A stretch of 64,000 nucleotides of DNA, from positions 186,001 to 250,000 of the forward strand of contig NZ_LLWP01000009.1 in the NCBI RefSeq assembly GCF_001412215.1. Direction: 5' to 3'. This document shows, in pieces, positions 33,603-40,532 of this stretch. The DNA is from Pedobacter sp. Hv1 (GTDB lineage Bacteria; Bacteroidota; Bacteroidia; Sphingobacteriales; Sphingobacteriaceae). Within the stretch, counting starts at the first letter, position 1, and each line of letters opens with the position of its first letter. The notes beneath the pieces are model-generated. The model was not told the DNA's origin. It did no database searches and saw only the letters and a program-made list of their open reading frames with translations. The translations under genes and the position numbers were made by a program.

Positions 33603-33736
33603 AAAAAAAAAAGACCCCACTACTAAAAAGCAGTGAGGTCAATCATCCCTATTGTTTGTTAAAACCCATTTCTGGATAAGAACATGCTGCATAAGGCAAT
33701 AAAGCGACCAGAATTTTGTCTTTATAGTCAAAAATA
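33603..33736 (-). ncRNA. Candidate small RNA with own promoter and terminator
   Basis: On the minus strand a TATTTTTG box (complement of 33729-33736) is followed by about 115 nt with no coding frame: a TTCTGG/CCAGAA-closed hairpin (33670-33675 with 33708-33713), a single-stranded AACAAACAATAGGG part, and a strong terminator (stem over 33613-33640) ending in ten T. The nearest gene upstream, radA, ends 155 nt earlier, so this could alternatively be its 3' UTR. I do not recognise a known RNA family. Confidence 0.5.
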
Positions 33737-33891
33737 CATATGTTATTGATAATCAGATATTTGAGTGTTTTTTATCTAAAAAATGAATTGAATTTTTTTA
33801 GAATGACTGGGGAAATAAAAGTCTATTTTTCTTAAAATGGGCAAATAATTTCCACACCTGTAAGTTGTGTTTGAAATTAATTTTTGAGCAA

Positions 33892-35268
33892 TTAACCAAA
33901 CAACAAAGAGAATACTTCTTCAATTTTGCTTACCGTAACAATTTCTATTTTGAATTTATCCTTTACCAATCCCTTTAAATTGTAATTAGAGATGAAGATT
34001 TTCTCAAAACCTAATTTTTCAGCTTCTGATATTCTTTGTTCAATTCTATTTACTGCCCTAATTTCGCCAGATAGGCCAACTTCTGCAGCGAAACAAATCT
34101 TAGAAGAGATGAATATATCCTCATGTGATGAAATAATGGCTGCCATAATGGCTAAATCAATTGCCGGATCTTCAACTTTAATACCACCAGCAATATTTAA
34201 GAAAACATCTTTGGCACTTAACCTAAATCCACATCTTTTTTCAAGAACAGCCAAGAGCATGTTCATTCTTTTGGTGTCAAAGCCTGTAGCAGAACGTTGT
34301 GGCGTTCCGTAGGCAGCAATGCTTACCAATGCCTGGGTTTCTATTAACATGGGTCTGGCGCCCTCTAAGGTGGCTCCAATGGTTATCCCACTTAATTCTT
34401 CATCTCTTTGCGATAATAAGATCTCTGAAGGGTTTGAAACCTCTCTTAAGCCATTACTTTGCATGGCATAAATGCCTAATTCTGCTGCGGCCCCAAATCT
34501 ATTTTTGATCGATCTTAAAATGCGATAAATATGGTGCCGATCTCCTTCAAACTGTAGCACCGTATCAACCATGTGTTCTAAAATCTTAGGCCCTGCTATG
34601 GTTCCATCTTTAGTAATGTGGCCGATTAAAAAAACAGGTGTATCAGTTTCTTTTGCAAAACGGAGCAGTTCTGCGGTACACTCTCTTACTTGCGAAACAC
34701 TTCCTGGAGTAGATTCAATATGGGCAGAATGTAAAGTTTGGATAGAATCGATAATGACAATTTCTGGCATCAATTGTTCTATCTGTTTAAAGATGTTTTG
34801 TGTGGAGGTTTCGGTTAAGATATAACAATCTGCTTTTGGACTATTGGTAATCCGCTCAGCCCGCATTTTAATCTGCTGCTCACTTTCTTCGCCAGAAACA
34901 TATAAAATCTTTCTGCCGGTTATATTTAAGGCCAATTGCAGCATTAAAGTAGATTTACCAATGCCTGGTTCACCACCAATTAAGGTTACGGAGCCTGCCA
35001 CAAGCCCCCCACCTAGCACTCTGTCTAATTCGGCATCGCCGGTTGTGGTTCTGTCTGCTGTAGCACTCTGGATTTCTTCAATTTTATTGGGTCTACTTAA
35101 TTTTTGGCTCCCAGAGGCTGATTTCCATGTTGGCACATGCGAATTACCTTTATCAATTACCTCTTCTACAAATGTATTCCATTGGTTGCATGATGGGCAT
35201 TTACCCAACCATTTTGCTGATTCGTAACCACAACTTTGACAGAAATATGCTGATCTTGTTTTAGCCAA
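33892..35268 (-). CDS. radA: DNA repair protein RadA
   Basis: Protein of 458 residues, a RecA-like motor promoting branch migration during recombination. In order: a zinc finger (Cys10, Cys13, Cys24, Cys27), Walker A GGEPGIGKST at 98-107, Walker B IVIIDSIQT, the RadA-specific KNRFG motif in the middle, and a Lon-protease-like C-terminal domain (GATLEGARPMLIE, RLSAKDVFLNIAGG). Standard length and complete motifs. Start ATG at 35268 gives the zinc finger its usual position. Monocistronic. Confidence 0.96.
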   Translation of the reverse strand: MAKTRSAYFCQSCGYESAKWLGKCPSCNQWNTFVEEVIDKGNSHVPTWKSASGSQKLSRPNKIEEIQSATADRTTTGDAELDRVLGGGLVAGSVTLIGGEPGIGKSTLMLQLALNITGRKILYVSGEESEQQIKMRAERITNSPKADCYILTETSTQNIFKQIEQLMPEIVIIDSIQTLHSAHIESTPGSVSQVRECTAELLRFAKETDTPVFLIGHITKDGTIAGPKILEHMVDTVLQFEGDRHHIYRILRSIKNRFGAAAELGIYAMQSNGLREVSNPSEILLSQRDEELSGITIGATLEGARPMLIETQALVSIAAYGTPQRSATGFDTKRMNMLLAVLEKRCGFRLSAKDVFLNIAGGIKVEDPAIDLAIMAAIISSHEDIFISSKICFAAEVGLSGEIRAVNRIEQRISEAEKLGFEKIFISNYNLKGLVKDKFKIEIVTVSKIEEVFSLLFG

Positions 35269-35308
35269 TTGATTTTAGATTTATCTAATGCGAATTTAGA
35301 TTTATTTT

Positions 35309-35422
35309 GTGGCAAAACCCGACGAAGTTTTAAACAACGAAGACCCGATATTATTGCCGGAATGGGATGTTGAAATAGAAGCCCCAAATTTTAATGCTAT
35401 TCTTGTTTTTCTTTTTAGTTAA
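35309..35422 (+). CDS. Possible 37-residue peptide or gene remnant
   Basis: A GTG-started frame in the radA to GG-peptide gap encodes an acidic peptide with ordinary codon use (AKPDEVLNNEDPILLPEWD and onward) ending in a hydrophobic tail. No family is recognised. It may be the leftover N-terminus of a lost gene; the evidence for expression is weak. Confidence 0.25.
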   Translation: MAKPDEVLNNEDPILLPEWDVEIEAPNFNAILVFLFS

Positions 35423-35440
35423 TATTTATTAATTTAAAGA

Positions 35441-35462
35441 TTATCACAGAGTTATGTGATAA
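35441..35462 (+). promoter_or_regulatory. Perfect palindrome upstream of the GG-leader peptide
   Basis: TTATCACA and TGTGATAA flank GAGTTA, giving an exact 8-bp inverted repeat about 57 nt before the peptide ATG. It may be an operator; the half-sites are in the opposite order to a CRP site. Confidence 0.45.
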
Positions 35463-35518
35463 CGTTTTATGTTTTTACGTGGTAAAAAAACAAACTAACC
35501 TAAATTAAAACTTAAACA

Positions 35519-35701
35519 ATGAACAAACAAAATGTACTCAGCAAAGCTGAGATGAAAAAAGTAATGGGTGGAACAACTGATCCGATATGGTGTTATGCTA
35601 ATCATGGTTCAGGACAAGAGTGTATCTGGTGCTGCTCGATGCATTTCTCGGGCAACATGGCAAATTGCGAATTGGCATGTAATGCAAACTATACCACCTA
35701 A
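35519..35701 (+). CDS. Double-glycine leader, cysteine-rich peptide (bacteriocin/RiPP-like precursor)
   Basis: Peptide of 60 residues. The first 18 form a classic Bacteroidota GG leader (LSKAEMKKVMGG, cleavage after Gly18). The predicted 42-residue core holds six cysteines (in IWCY, QECIWCC, ANCE and LACN) with several Trp, Gly and Asn residues, as expected for a disulfide-bonded or modified secreted peptide. Export would need a C39-peptidase ABC transporter, which is not in this window, and no modification enzyme or immunity gene is adjacent. A terminator follows. Function (antimicrobial, signal or other) is unknown. Confidence 0.78.
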   Translation: MNKQNVLSKAEMKKVMGGTTDPIWCYANHGSGQECIWCCSMHFSGNMANCELACNANYTT

Positions 35702-35712
35702 CATTAATATTG

Positions 35713-35748
35713 AGGCTACTCAAAGTACTTTTTTGGGTAGCCTTTTGT
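35713..35748 (+). terminator. Terminator after the GG-leader peptide
   Basis: AGGCTACTCAAA pairs imperfectly with TTTTGGGTAGCCT, followed by TTTTG. Confidence 0.75.
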
Positions 35749-35787
35749 AATATTATGAAATCTAAAGACACCCTATTCCATAAACAA

Positions 35788-35822
35788 AAAAGCCTGATTT
35801 CATCAATAGAAATCAGGCTTTT
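35788..35822. terminator. Bidirectional terminator before rng
   Basis: Perfect 14-bp stem AAAAGCCTGATTTC/GAAATCAGGCTTTT (35788-35801 with 35809-35822) with a 7-nt loop; serves rng on the minus strand and any plus-strand read-through. Confidence 0.88.
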
Positions 35823-35841
35823 GAATGCTTTTAATACAGCT

Positions 35842-37392
35842 TTACAATTTAATTTCTTCGTCTTTTGAAGATAGAAAATGGAATTCTGTTAGGTTATAAG
35901 AAGAGATAGATTTTACCTTGATGCGCTGACCAAATTTGAAAAACCATTTCCATTGTAAAGAAATCAATCCTTTTTTAATGAAAGCCTCAATATAAGGGTG
36001 TACACAAAGTGTAATATTCTTCTCGTTCTGCTCTTGTAAAATGTAAGTTAAATTGCTTTCAATATCGTCCATTAACACGATACTGGCTTTAATTTCTCCC
36101 GTACCATCACATGTAGGGCATTTTTCTACAGTAACAATGTTCATTTCAGGTCTTACACGTTGACGGGTAATCTGAACAAGTCCAAATTTACTTGGAGGCA
36201 AGATGGTGTGTTTAGCACGATCCAACAACATGAGTTCACGTAGGTAGTCAAAAAGCAATTTACGGTTGGTGGGTTTATGCATATCGATAAAATCGATCAC
36301 CACAATACCACCCATATCTCTCAACCTAAGTTGACGAGCAATTTCTTTAGCAGCTTCTTTGTTTACCTGAAGCGCATTTTCTTCTTGGTTTTCTTTGCTA
36401 GCTGTTCTATTACCACTATTTACATCAATTACGTGTAAAGCTTCAGTATGTTCAACTACCAAATAGGCTCCGCCAGCAAGATTAACTGTTTTACCGAAAC
36501 CATTTTTAATTTGCTTTTCTACACCGAAATGTTCAAAAATGGGTTCTTTATGTTTGTAATGTTTAACAATTTTCTCCATTTCTGGCGAAATCTCATGAAC
36601 ATAAGAACGGATGTCTTCGAACAGATTTGCATCGTTTACATAAACGTTGGCAAAATCGGCATTTAAAATATCTCTGATTAGGGTAGAAGTACGATCCATC
36701 TCCCCCCAAACCCTTTTAGAAGGTTCTGCATCAGGTAGCTTTTTAGCAAAGCTTTCCCATTTGGATACAGAATCCAATAAGTCTTTTTGTAATTCGGCAA
36801 CGCCTTTACCTTCGGATACCGTTCTAATGATTACTCCAAAATTTTTGGGCTTAATACTTTCAATAATCTTTTTTAAACGATTACGTTCGGTATTGCTTTT
36901 AATCTTTTTAGAGATCGATATAACGTTAGAGAAAGGAACTAAAACAATGTATCTTCCTGCAATAGAAAGATCAGAGCTTAATCTGGGGCCTTTAGTAGAT
37001 ATTGGTTCTTTAGCAATCTGAACGGGTAGGATCAGGTTTTTACTGACAATTTCGGAGATTTTACCCGCTTTATTGATGTCAGCTTCTAATTTAAAATTAT
37101 CTAATAAAGTTCCATTAACTGTGCCGTTACGCTTAATTTTAGTAAGCTTTATTAAAGATTGTACTTGTGGGCCTAAGTCGAAATAATGCAAGAATGCATC
37201 TTTCTCATAACCTACATCAACAAACGCAGCATTTAAGCCAGGCATAATTTTCTTTATGCGACCTAAATAAATATCGCCTACGGCGTAATTGTTGTTGATG
37301 TGTTCCTTATGAAGCTCTACAAGATATTTGTCTTCAATTAAAGCTATGGTTACTCCCGTAGGAGTCGAATCGATTATTAATTCCTTTACCAA
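35842..37392 (-). CDS. rng: Ribonuclease E/G family endoribonuclease
   Basis: Protein of 516 residues. An N-terminal S1 domain (about 35-125, YAVGDIYLGRIKKIMPGLNAAFVDVG) is followed by the RNase E/G catalytic domain with metal-binding Asp323 (VIDVNSG) and Asp367 (VVIDFID), and the zinc-link CPTCDGTG at 425-432. It lacks the long C-terminal degradosome scaffold of RNase E, so it is RNase G-like; it would cut AU-rich single-stranded RNA, in mRNA decay and rRNA maturation. A perfect terminator hairpin at 37455-37490 separates it from the small ribosomal gene upstream. Confidence 0.95.
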   Translation of the reverse strand: MVKELIIDSTPTGVTIALIEDKYLVELHKEHINNNYAVGDIYLGRIKKIMPGLNAAFVDVGYEKDAFLHYFDLGPQVQSLIKLTKIKRNGTVNGTLLDNFKLEADINKAGKISEIVSKNLILPVQIAKEPISTKGPRLSSDLSIAGRYIVLVPFSNVISISKKIKSNTERNRLKKIIESIKPKNFGVIIRTVSEGKGVAELQKDLLDSVSKWESFAKKLPDAEPSKRVWGEMDRTSTLIRDILNADFANVYVNDANLFEDIRSYVHEISPEMEKIVKHYKHKEPIFEHFGVEKQIKNGFGKTVNLAGGAYLVVEHTEALHVIDVNSGNRTASKENQEENALQVNKEAAKEIARQLRLRDMGGIVVIDFIDMHKPTNRKLLFDYLRELMLLDRAKHTILPPSKFGLVQITRQRVRPEMNIVTVEKCPTCDGTGEIKASIVLMDDIESNLTYILQEQNEKNITLCVHPYIEAFIKKGLISLQWKWFFKFGQRIKVKSISSYNLTEFHFLSSKDEEIKL

Positions 37393-37454
37393 AAGCTACA
37401 GATTTTAAGGCAAATCAATGCCTTATTACACATGGACAAAAAACAATGGAATCC

Positions 37455-37490
37455 AAAAATAAACACCTGATCAATCGGGTGTTTATTTTT
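37455..37490. terminator. Terminator between the COX24-like gene and rng
   Basis: Perfect 13-bp stem AAAAATAAACACC/GGTGTTTATTTTT (37455-37467 with 37478-37490). Confidence 0.88.
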
Positions 37491-37514
37491 GGCCTATACA
37501 CGAATAGGGAAAGC

Positions 37515-37604
37515 CTATTTTTTCTTGTGTCTGTTTTTTCTTAAACGTTTTTTACGTTTGTGCGTAGCCATTTTATGTCTTTTTCTTTTTTTACCGCTTG
37601 GCAT
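37515..37604 (-). CDS. AURKAIP1/COX24-domain mini-protein (mS38/bS22-like)
   Basis: A 29-residue, extremely basic peptide: it starts MPSGKKRKRHKMATHKRKKR and ends RHKKK, with 18 Lys/Arg. This is the form of the Bacteroidota AURKAIP1/COX24-domain proteins, related to mitochondrial mS38 and mycobacterial bS22, which sit near the decoding centre of the small subunit. Assignment to the ribosome is by family resemblance. It lies 36 nt downstream of the TPR gene on the same strand and has its own terminator. Confidence 0.85.
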   Translation of the reverse strand: MPSGKKRKRHKMATHKRKKRLRKNRHKKK

Positions 37605-37640
37605 AATTTTAAGTTTTAAATGTTTTTATTAATCTGTTAA

Positions 37641-38516
37641 TTAACGTTTATTCTTTAACTCAGTCACCTTTGTATCAATAAACTTTGATAAAGTTGGACT
37701 GGCTGCTAATTTCTTGCTATTTAAATAAGCGTCTATTGCTTCTTTGTTTTTGCCTAAACTTTCGTACGCTGTTGCCAAGTAGAAATAGGCGTCTGGAGTA
37801 GCTTTAATATTGCTGATGATATCGTTGAAACGCGTAATCGCTTTATCAAACTGACCAGATTTTATCGCAAACATGCCTAAATTCATATTTGCTTTTAAAT
37901 TTTTAGGTTCTTTTTTTACCACTTCTAGCAACATTGTAATACCTTGCATTGGTGCACCCATACCGTTTACAATGGTAATACCTAGGCCGGTTTTGGCCGC
38001 TGTACTACTAGAGTCTAAGGCTAATGCACTTGTAAAAGCCGCATTAGCTTTTTGTAGCATTACTGGGCGTACTACACTGTCTTGCTGATTAGTATTGTCA
38101 AAGGCTTTCATAAAGCGGTCTCCAGCAGTTACCCAATGGGTTAAAGACGGATCACCTTTAGCTACAACCTCTAAATACATTGCACTAGGGATAGCGTGTT
38201 CCAAATCGTCCCATTTTTGAGCCAATAAGGTTGCCTGTGTGTTTTTATCGCTACCAGAAGCACTTAAATAAGCAGCTTCTAAAGCAGATATTTCTTTGGC
38301 AGACGCTCCGCTAATTAAATTTTTGGCGGTTGTAGAAACCTCTTCTATACTAAGTTGTGGTGTATTTGCAGCCTTGTTTGTTGAAGCCATTGGCGCTTGA
38401 CCTGCTTCGTCTTTAGGCTTTACTAAACCTTTAATCTCTCTTGTAAACAAAAATCCTACAAGCACTAGCATTGCAACAATAATTATAACTTGTTTTGAAC
38501 GGATATTGTTTATCAT
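37641..38516 (-). CDS. Membrane-anchored tetratricopeptide-repeat protein
   Basis: Protein of 291 residues with an N-terminal transmembrane anchor (about 9-24, VIIIVAMLVLVGFLF) and TPR helices in the C-terminal half (AAFTSALALDSSS, ANMNLGMFAIKSGQFDKAI, AYFYLATAYESLGKNKEAIDAYL). It probably scaffolds other envelope proteins; no partner can be named. It starts 6 nt after the stop of the HU gene, and this HU-TPR-COX24 order suggests one transcript. Confidence 0.82.
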   Translation of the reverse strand: MINNIRSKQVIIIVAMLVLVGFLFTREIKGLVKPKDEAGQAPMASTNKAANTPQLSIEEVSTTAKNLISGASAKEISALEAAYLSASGSDKNTQATLLAQKWDDLEHAIPSAMYLEVVAKGDPSLTHWVTAGDRFMKAFDNTNQQDSVVRPVMLQKANAAFTSALALDSSSTAAKTGLGITIVNGMGAPMQGITMLLEVVKKEPKNLKANMNLGMFAIKSGQFDKAITRFNDIISNIKATPDAYFYLATAYESLGKNKEAIDAYLNSKKLAASPTLSKFIDTKVTELKNKR

Positions 38517-38522
38517 GATAAA

Positions 38523-38825
38523 TTAAGCTTCTGCTTTAACTTTTTTTGAATTGTTTTTTACTTTATCAACAAAAACTTTTGCTGGTTTAAAGCTAGGAAC
38601 GAAATGCTCAGGGATAATAATCGCAGTGTTTTTAGAAATATTTCTAGCAGTTTTTTGCGCTCTCTTTTTTACAACGAAACTGCCAAAGCCTCTTACGTAT
38701 ACATTTTCACCGCCAATCATGCTGTTCTTGATCACTTTGAAAAATGCTTCTACGGTTTCCTGTACATCTACTTTTTCAATTCCTGTTTTTGTTGATATTT
38801 CTGAAATAATATCTGCCTTAGTCAT
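38523..38825 (-). CDS. HU/IHF-family DNA-binding protein
   Basis: Protein of 100 residues with the histone-like fold: MTKADIISEISTKTGIE, VQETVEAFFKVIKNSM, the ENVYVRGFGSFVVKKR core and the DNA-minor-groove arm (ARNISKNTAIIIPEHFVPSFKP) with its intercalating Pro, then a Lys-rich tail. It bends and compacts DNA; whether HU-like or site-specific like IHF is not clear. A TACTTTTG box (complement of 38880-38887) is about 55 nt upstream, divergent from mutY. Confidence 0.92.
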   Translation of the reverse strand: MTKADIISEISTKTGIEKVDVQETVEAFFKVIKNSMIGGENVYVRGFGSFVVKKRAQKTARNISKNTAIIIPEHFVPSFKPAKVFVDKVKNNSKKVKAEA

Positions 38826-38983
38826 ATTTTCTATTTATTAAGTTATTGAGTGTTAAATATTATAACTGTTTTGGGGTTGCAAAAGTATTGCTTTTTAATG
38901 AGATAGGAAAATAAAAGATGATTTATTTACAATGAAACGTATCATGTAATTGCAAGTTTTATAAAAAAGATATATTTTGATTG

Positions 38984-38991
38984 TATTTTTG
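38984..38991 (+). promoter_or_regulatory. -7 box of mutY, predicted leaderless
   Basis: TATTTTTG ends 5 nt before the ATG at 38997; a TTTT lies 23 nt further upstream in place of TTTG. Confidence 0.5.
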
Positions 38992-38996
38992 AGGAA

Positions 38997-40055
38997 ATGA
39001 ACTTCCAAAATGAAATTATAAAATGGTATAAAGTTAACAAACGCGAACTACCATGGCGTAATACTACTGATGCTTATGTGATCTGGCTGTCTGAAATTAT
39101 CTTACAGCAAACCAGAGTGGAACAGGGACTGCCCTATTTCAATAAATTTTTAGCAAATTTTCCAACAGTGAGTTCTTTTGCCGCTGCATCAGAAATCCAG
39201 GTGCTTAAACTTTGGCAGGGATTGGGCTATTATTCTAGAGGAAGAAACATGTTGTTTACAGCAAAACAAGTGGTTGATATGCATCATGGTGCTTTTCCTG
39301 TTCAATACGATGAGCTGGTAAAGCTGAAGGGAATTGGAGAATATACGGCTGCAGCAATCTCTTCTTTCTCTAATAACGAAGCAAAAGCAGTTTTAGATGG
39401 GAACGTTTTTAGGGTATTGGCCCGATATTTTGGGATAGAAGAACCGATCAATTCTACTGCCGGTAAAAAGATTTTTACAGCACTTGCGCAATCGCTCATC
39501 GAAAATGAGCAGCCAGCATTGTATAATCAGGCCATAATGGAGTTTGGCGCCTTACAGTGTAAGCCAAAATCGCCACTATGTCATAGCTGTCCAATTCAGT
39601 TGGGCTGTTATGCCTTGAAAAACAAAAAAGTAGATGTGCTACCAATTAAATTAAAAAAGGTAAAAGTTAAAAAAAGATGGTTTAATTATTTTGTTGGGAT
39701 TAGCGATGGACATATTTTAACTAAACAACGCAGCCCAGGAGATATATGGCAACAGCTATTTGATTTTCCATTGATCGAGACTGATGAACAGCCAAGTCTT
39801 AACCAAGCTGATTTTATAAAAAAGGTGAAAAACGAGTTTGGGGAGGATGTTAAAATCACGCTAGTTTCAGAAAAAAAGCATTTATTAACCCACCAAATTA
39901 TATATGTTCAATTTTTTGCTTTAGATAATTATATTATTAACTTTAATCTAAAGACGGACATTAAATCGGTTTTGCTGGAGGAATTTGAGGACTTACCACA
40001 TCCAAAAGTAATTAGCGATTTTATAGACGTGTACATAAAAACTAATCAAATATAA
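38997..40055 (+). CDS. mutY: A/G-specific adenine glycosylase
   Basis: Protein of 352 residues that removes adenine paired with 8-oxoguanine. Catalytic Glu33 in LSEIILQQT, the helix-hairpin-helix LKGIGEYTAAAI (110-121), catalytic Asp134 in LDGNVFRVL, and the four iron-sulfur cysteines Cys188, Cys195, Cys198 and Cys204 with the correct C-X6-C-X2-C-X5-C spacing are all present. The C-terminal NUDIX-like domain that recognises 8-oxoG starts at about 225. ssb begins 3 nt after the stop, so the two form an operon. Confidence 0.96.
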   Translation: MNFQNEIIKWYKVNKRELPWRNTTDAYVIWLSEIILQQTRVEQGLPYFNKFLANFPTVSSFAAASEIQVLKLWQGLGYYSRGRNMLFTAKQVVDMHHGAFPVQYDELVKLKGIGEYTAAAISSFSNNEAKAVLDGNVFRVLARYFGIEEPINSTAGKKIFTALAQSLIENEQPALYNQAIMEFGALQCKPKSPLCHSCPIQLGCYALKNKKVDVLPIKLKKVKVKKRWFNYFVGISDGHILTKQRSPGDIWQQLFDFPLIETDEQPSLNQADFIKKVKNEFGEDVKITLVSEKKHLLTHQIIYVQFFALDNYIINFNLKTDIKSVLLEEFEDLPHPKVISDFIDVYIKTNQI

Positions 40056-40057
40056 GT

Positions 40058-40480
40058 ATGTCGGGTATTAACAAAGTTATTTTGGTTGGGCATCTGGGTA
40101 AAGATCCAGAGGTTCGACATTTAGAGGGAGGAGTTACAGTAGCCAGCTTCCCATTGGCTACTTCGGAAACTTACAATAAGGATGGAAAACGTGTAGAACA
40201 AACAGAATGGCACAATATTGTGCTTTGGAGGGGTTTGGCAGAAGTAGCATCTAAATATCTGCAAAAGGGAAAGTTGGTTTACATAGAAGGTAAATTAAGA
40301 ACACGTTCATTTGAAGATAAAGAAAAAGTAAAAAAATATGTAACTGAAGTTGTTGCTGAGAACTTTACCATGTTGGGTAGAAAAAGCGATTTTGAAAACA
40401 CACCTGTGAGTAGTGGTACACCAAAAAGCGAAGATGATTTTGTAAGTCCTGTTGATGCAACTGGCGATTTACCCTTTTAA
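40058..40480 (+). CDS. ssb: Single-stranded DNA-binding protein
   Basis: Protein of 140 residues: OB fold (SGINKVILVGHLGKDPEVRH, EWHNIVLWRGLAEVASKYLQKG, VYIEGKLRTRS) and a short acidic tail ending DLPF, the partner-binding tip. It coats single-stranded DNA in replication and repair. Co-transcribed with mutY. A terminator shared with glmS follows. Confidence 0.95.
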   Translation: MSGINKVILVGHLGKDPEVRHLEGGVTVASFPLATSETYNKDGKRVEQTEWHNIVLWRGLAEVASKYLQKGKLVYIEGKLRTRSFEDKEKVKKYVTEVVAENFTMLGRKSDFENTPVSSGTPKSEDDFVSPVDATGDLPF

Positions 40481-40497
40481 ATCACAAATGGTAACAT

Positions 40498-40530
40498 AAA
40501 AAAGGCTCGATAATTTATCGAGCCTTTTTT
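40498..40530. terminator. Bidirectional terminator between ssb and glmS
   Basis: GGCTCGATAA/TTATCGAGCC (40504-40513 with 40515-40524) with A run before and T run after. Confidence 0.9.
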
Positions 40531-40532
40531 AT

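Noticed and set aside
35441..35462. CRP-type site before the GG-leader peptide
   Set aside because: The half-sites are TCACA-N6-TGTGA, the inverse of the CRP order TGTGA-N6-TCACA, so I list it only as a palindrome.
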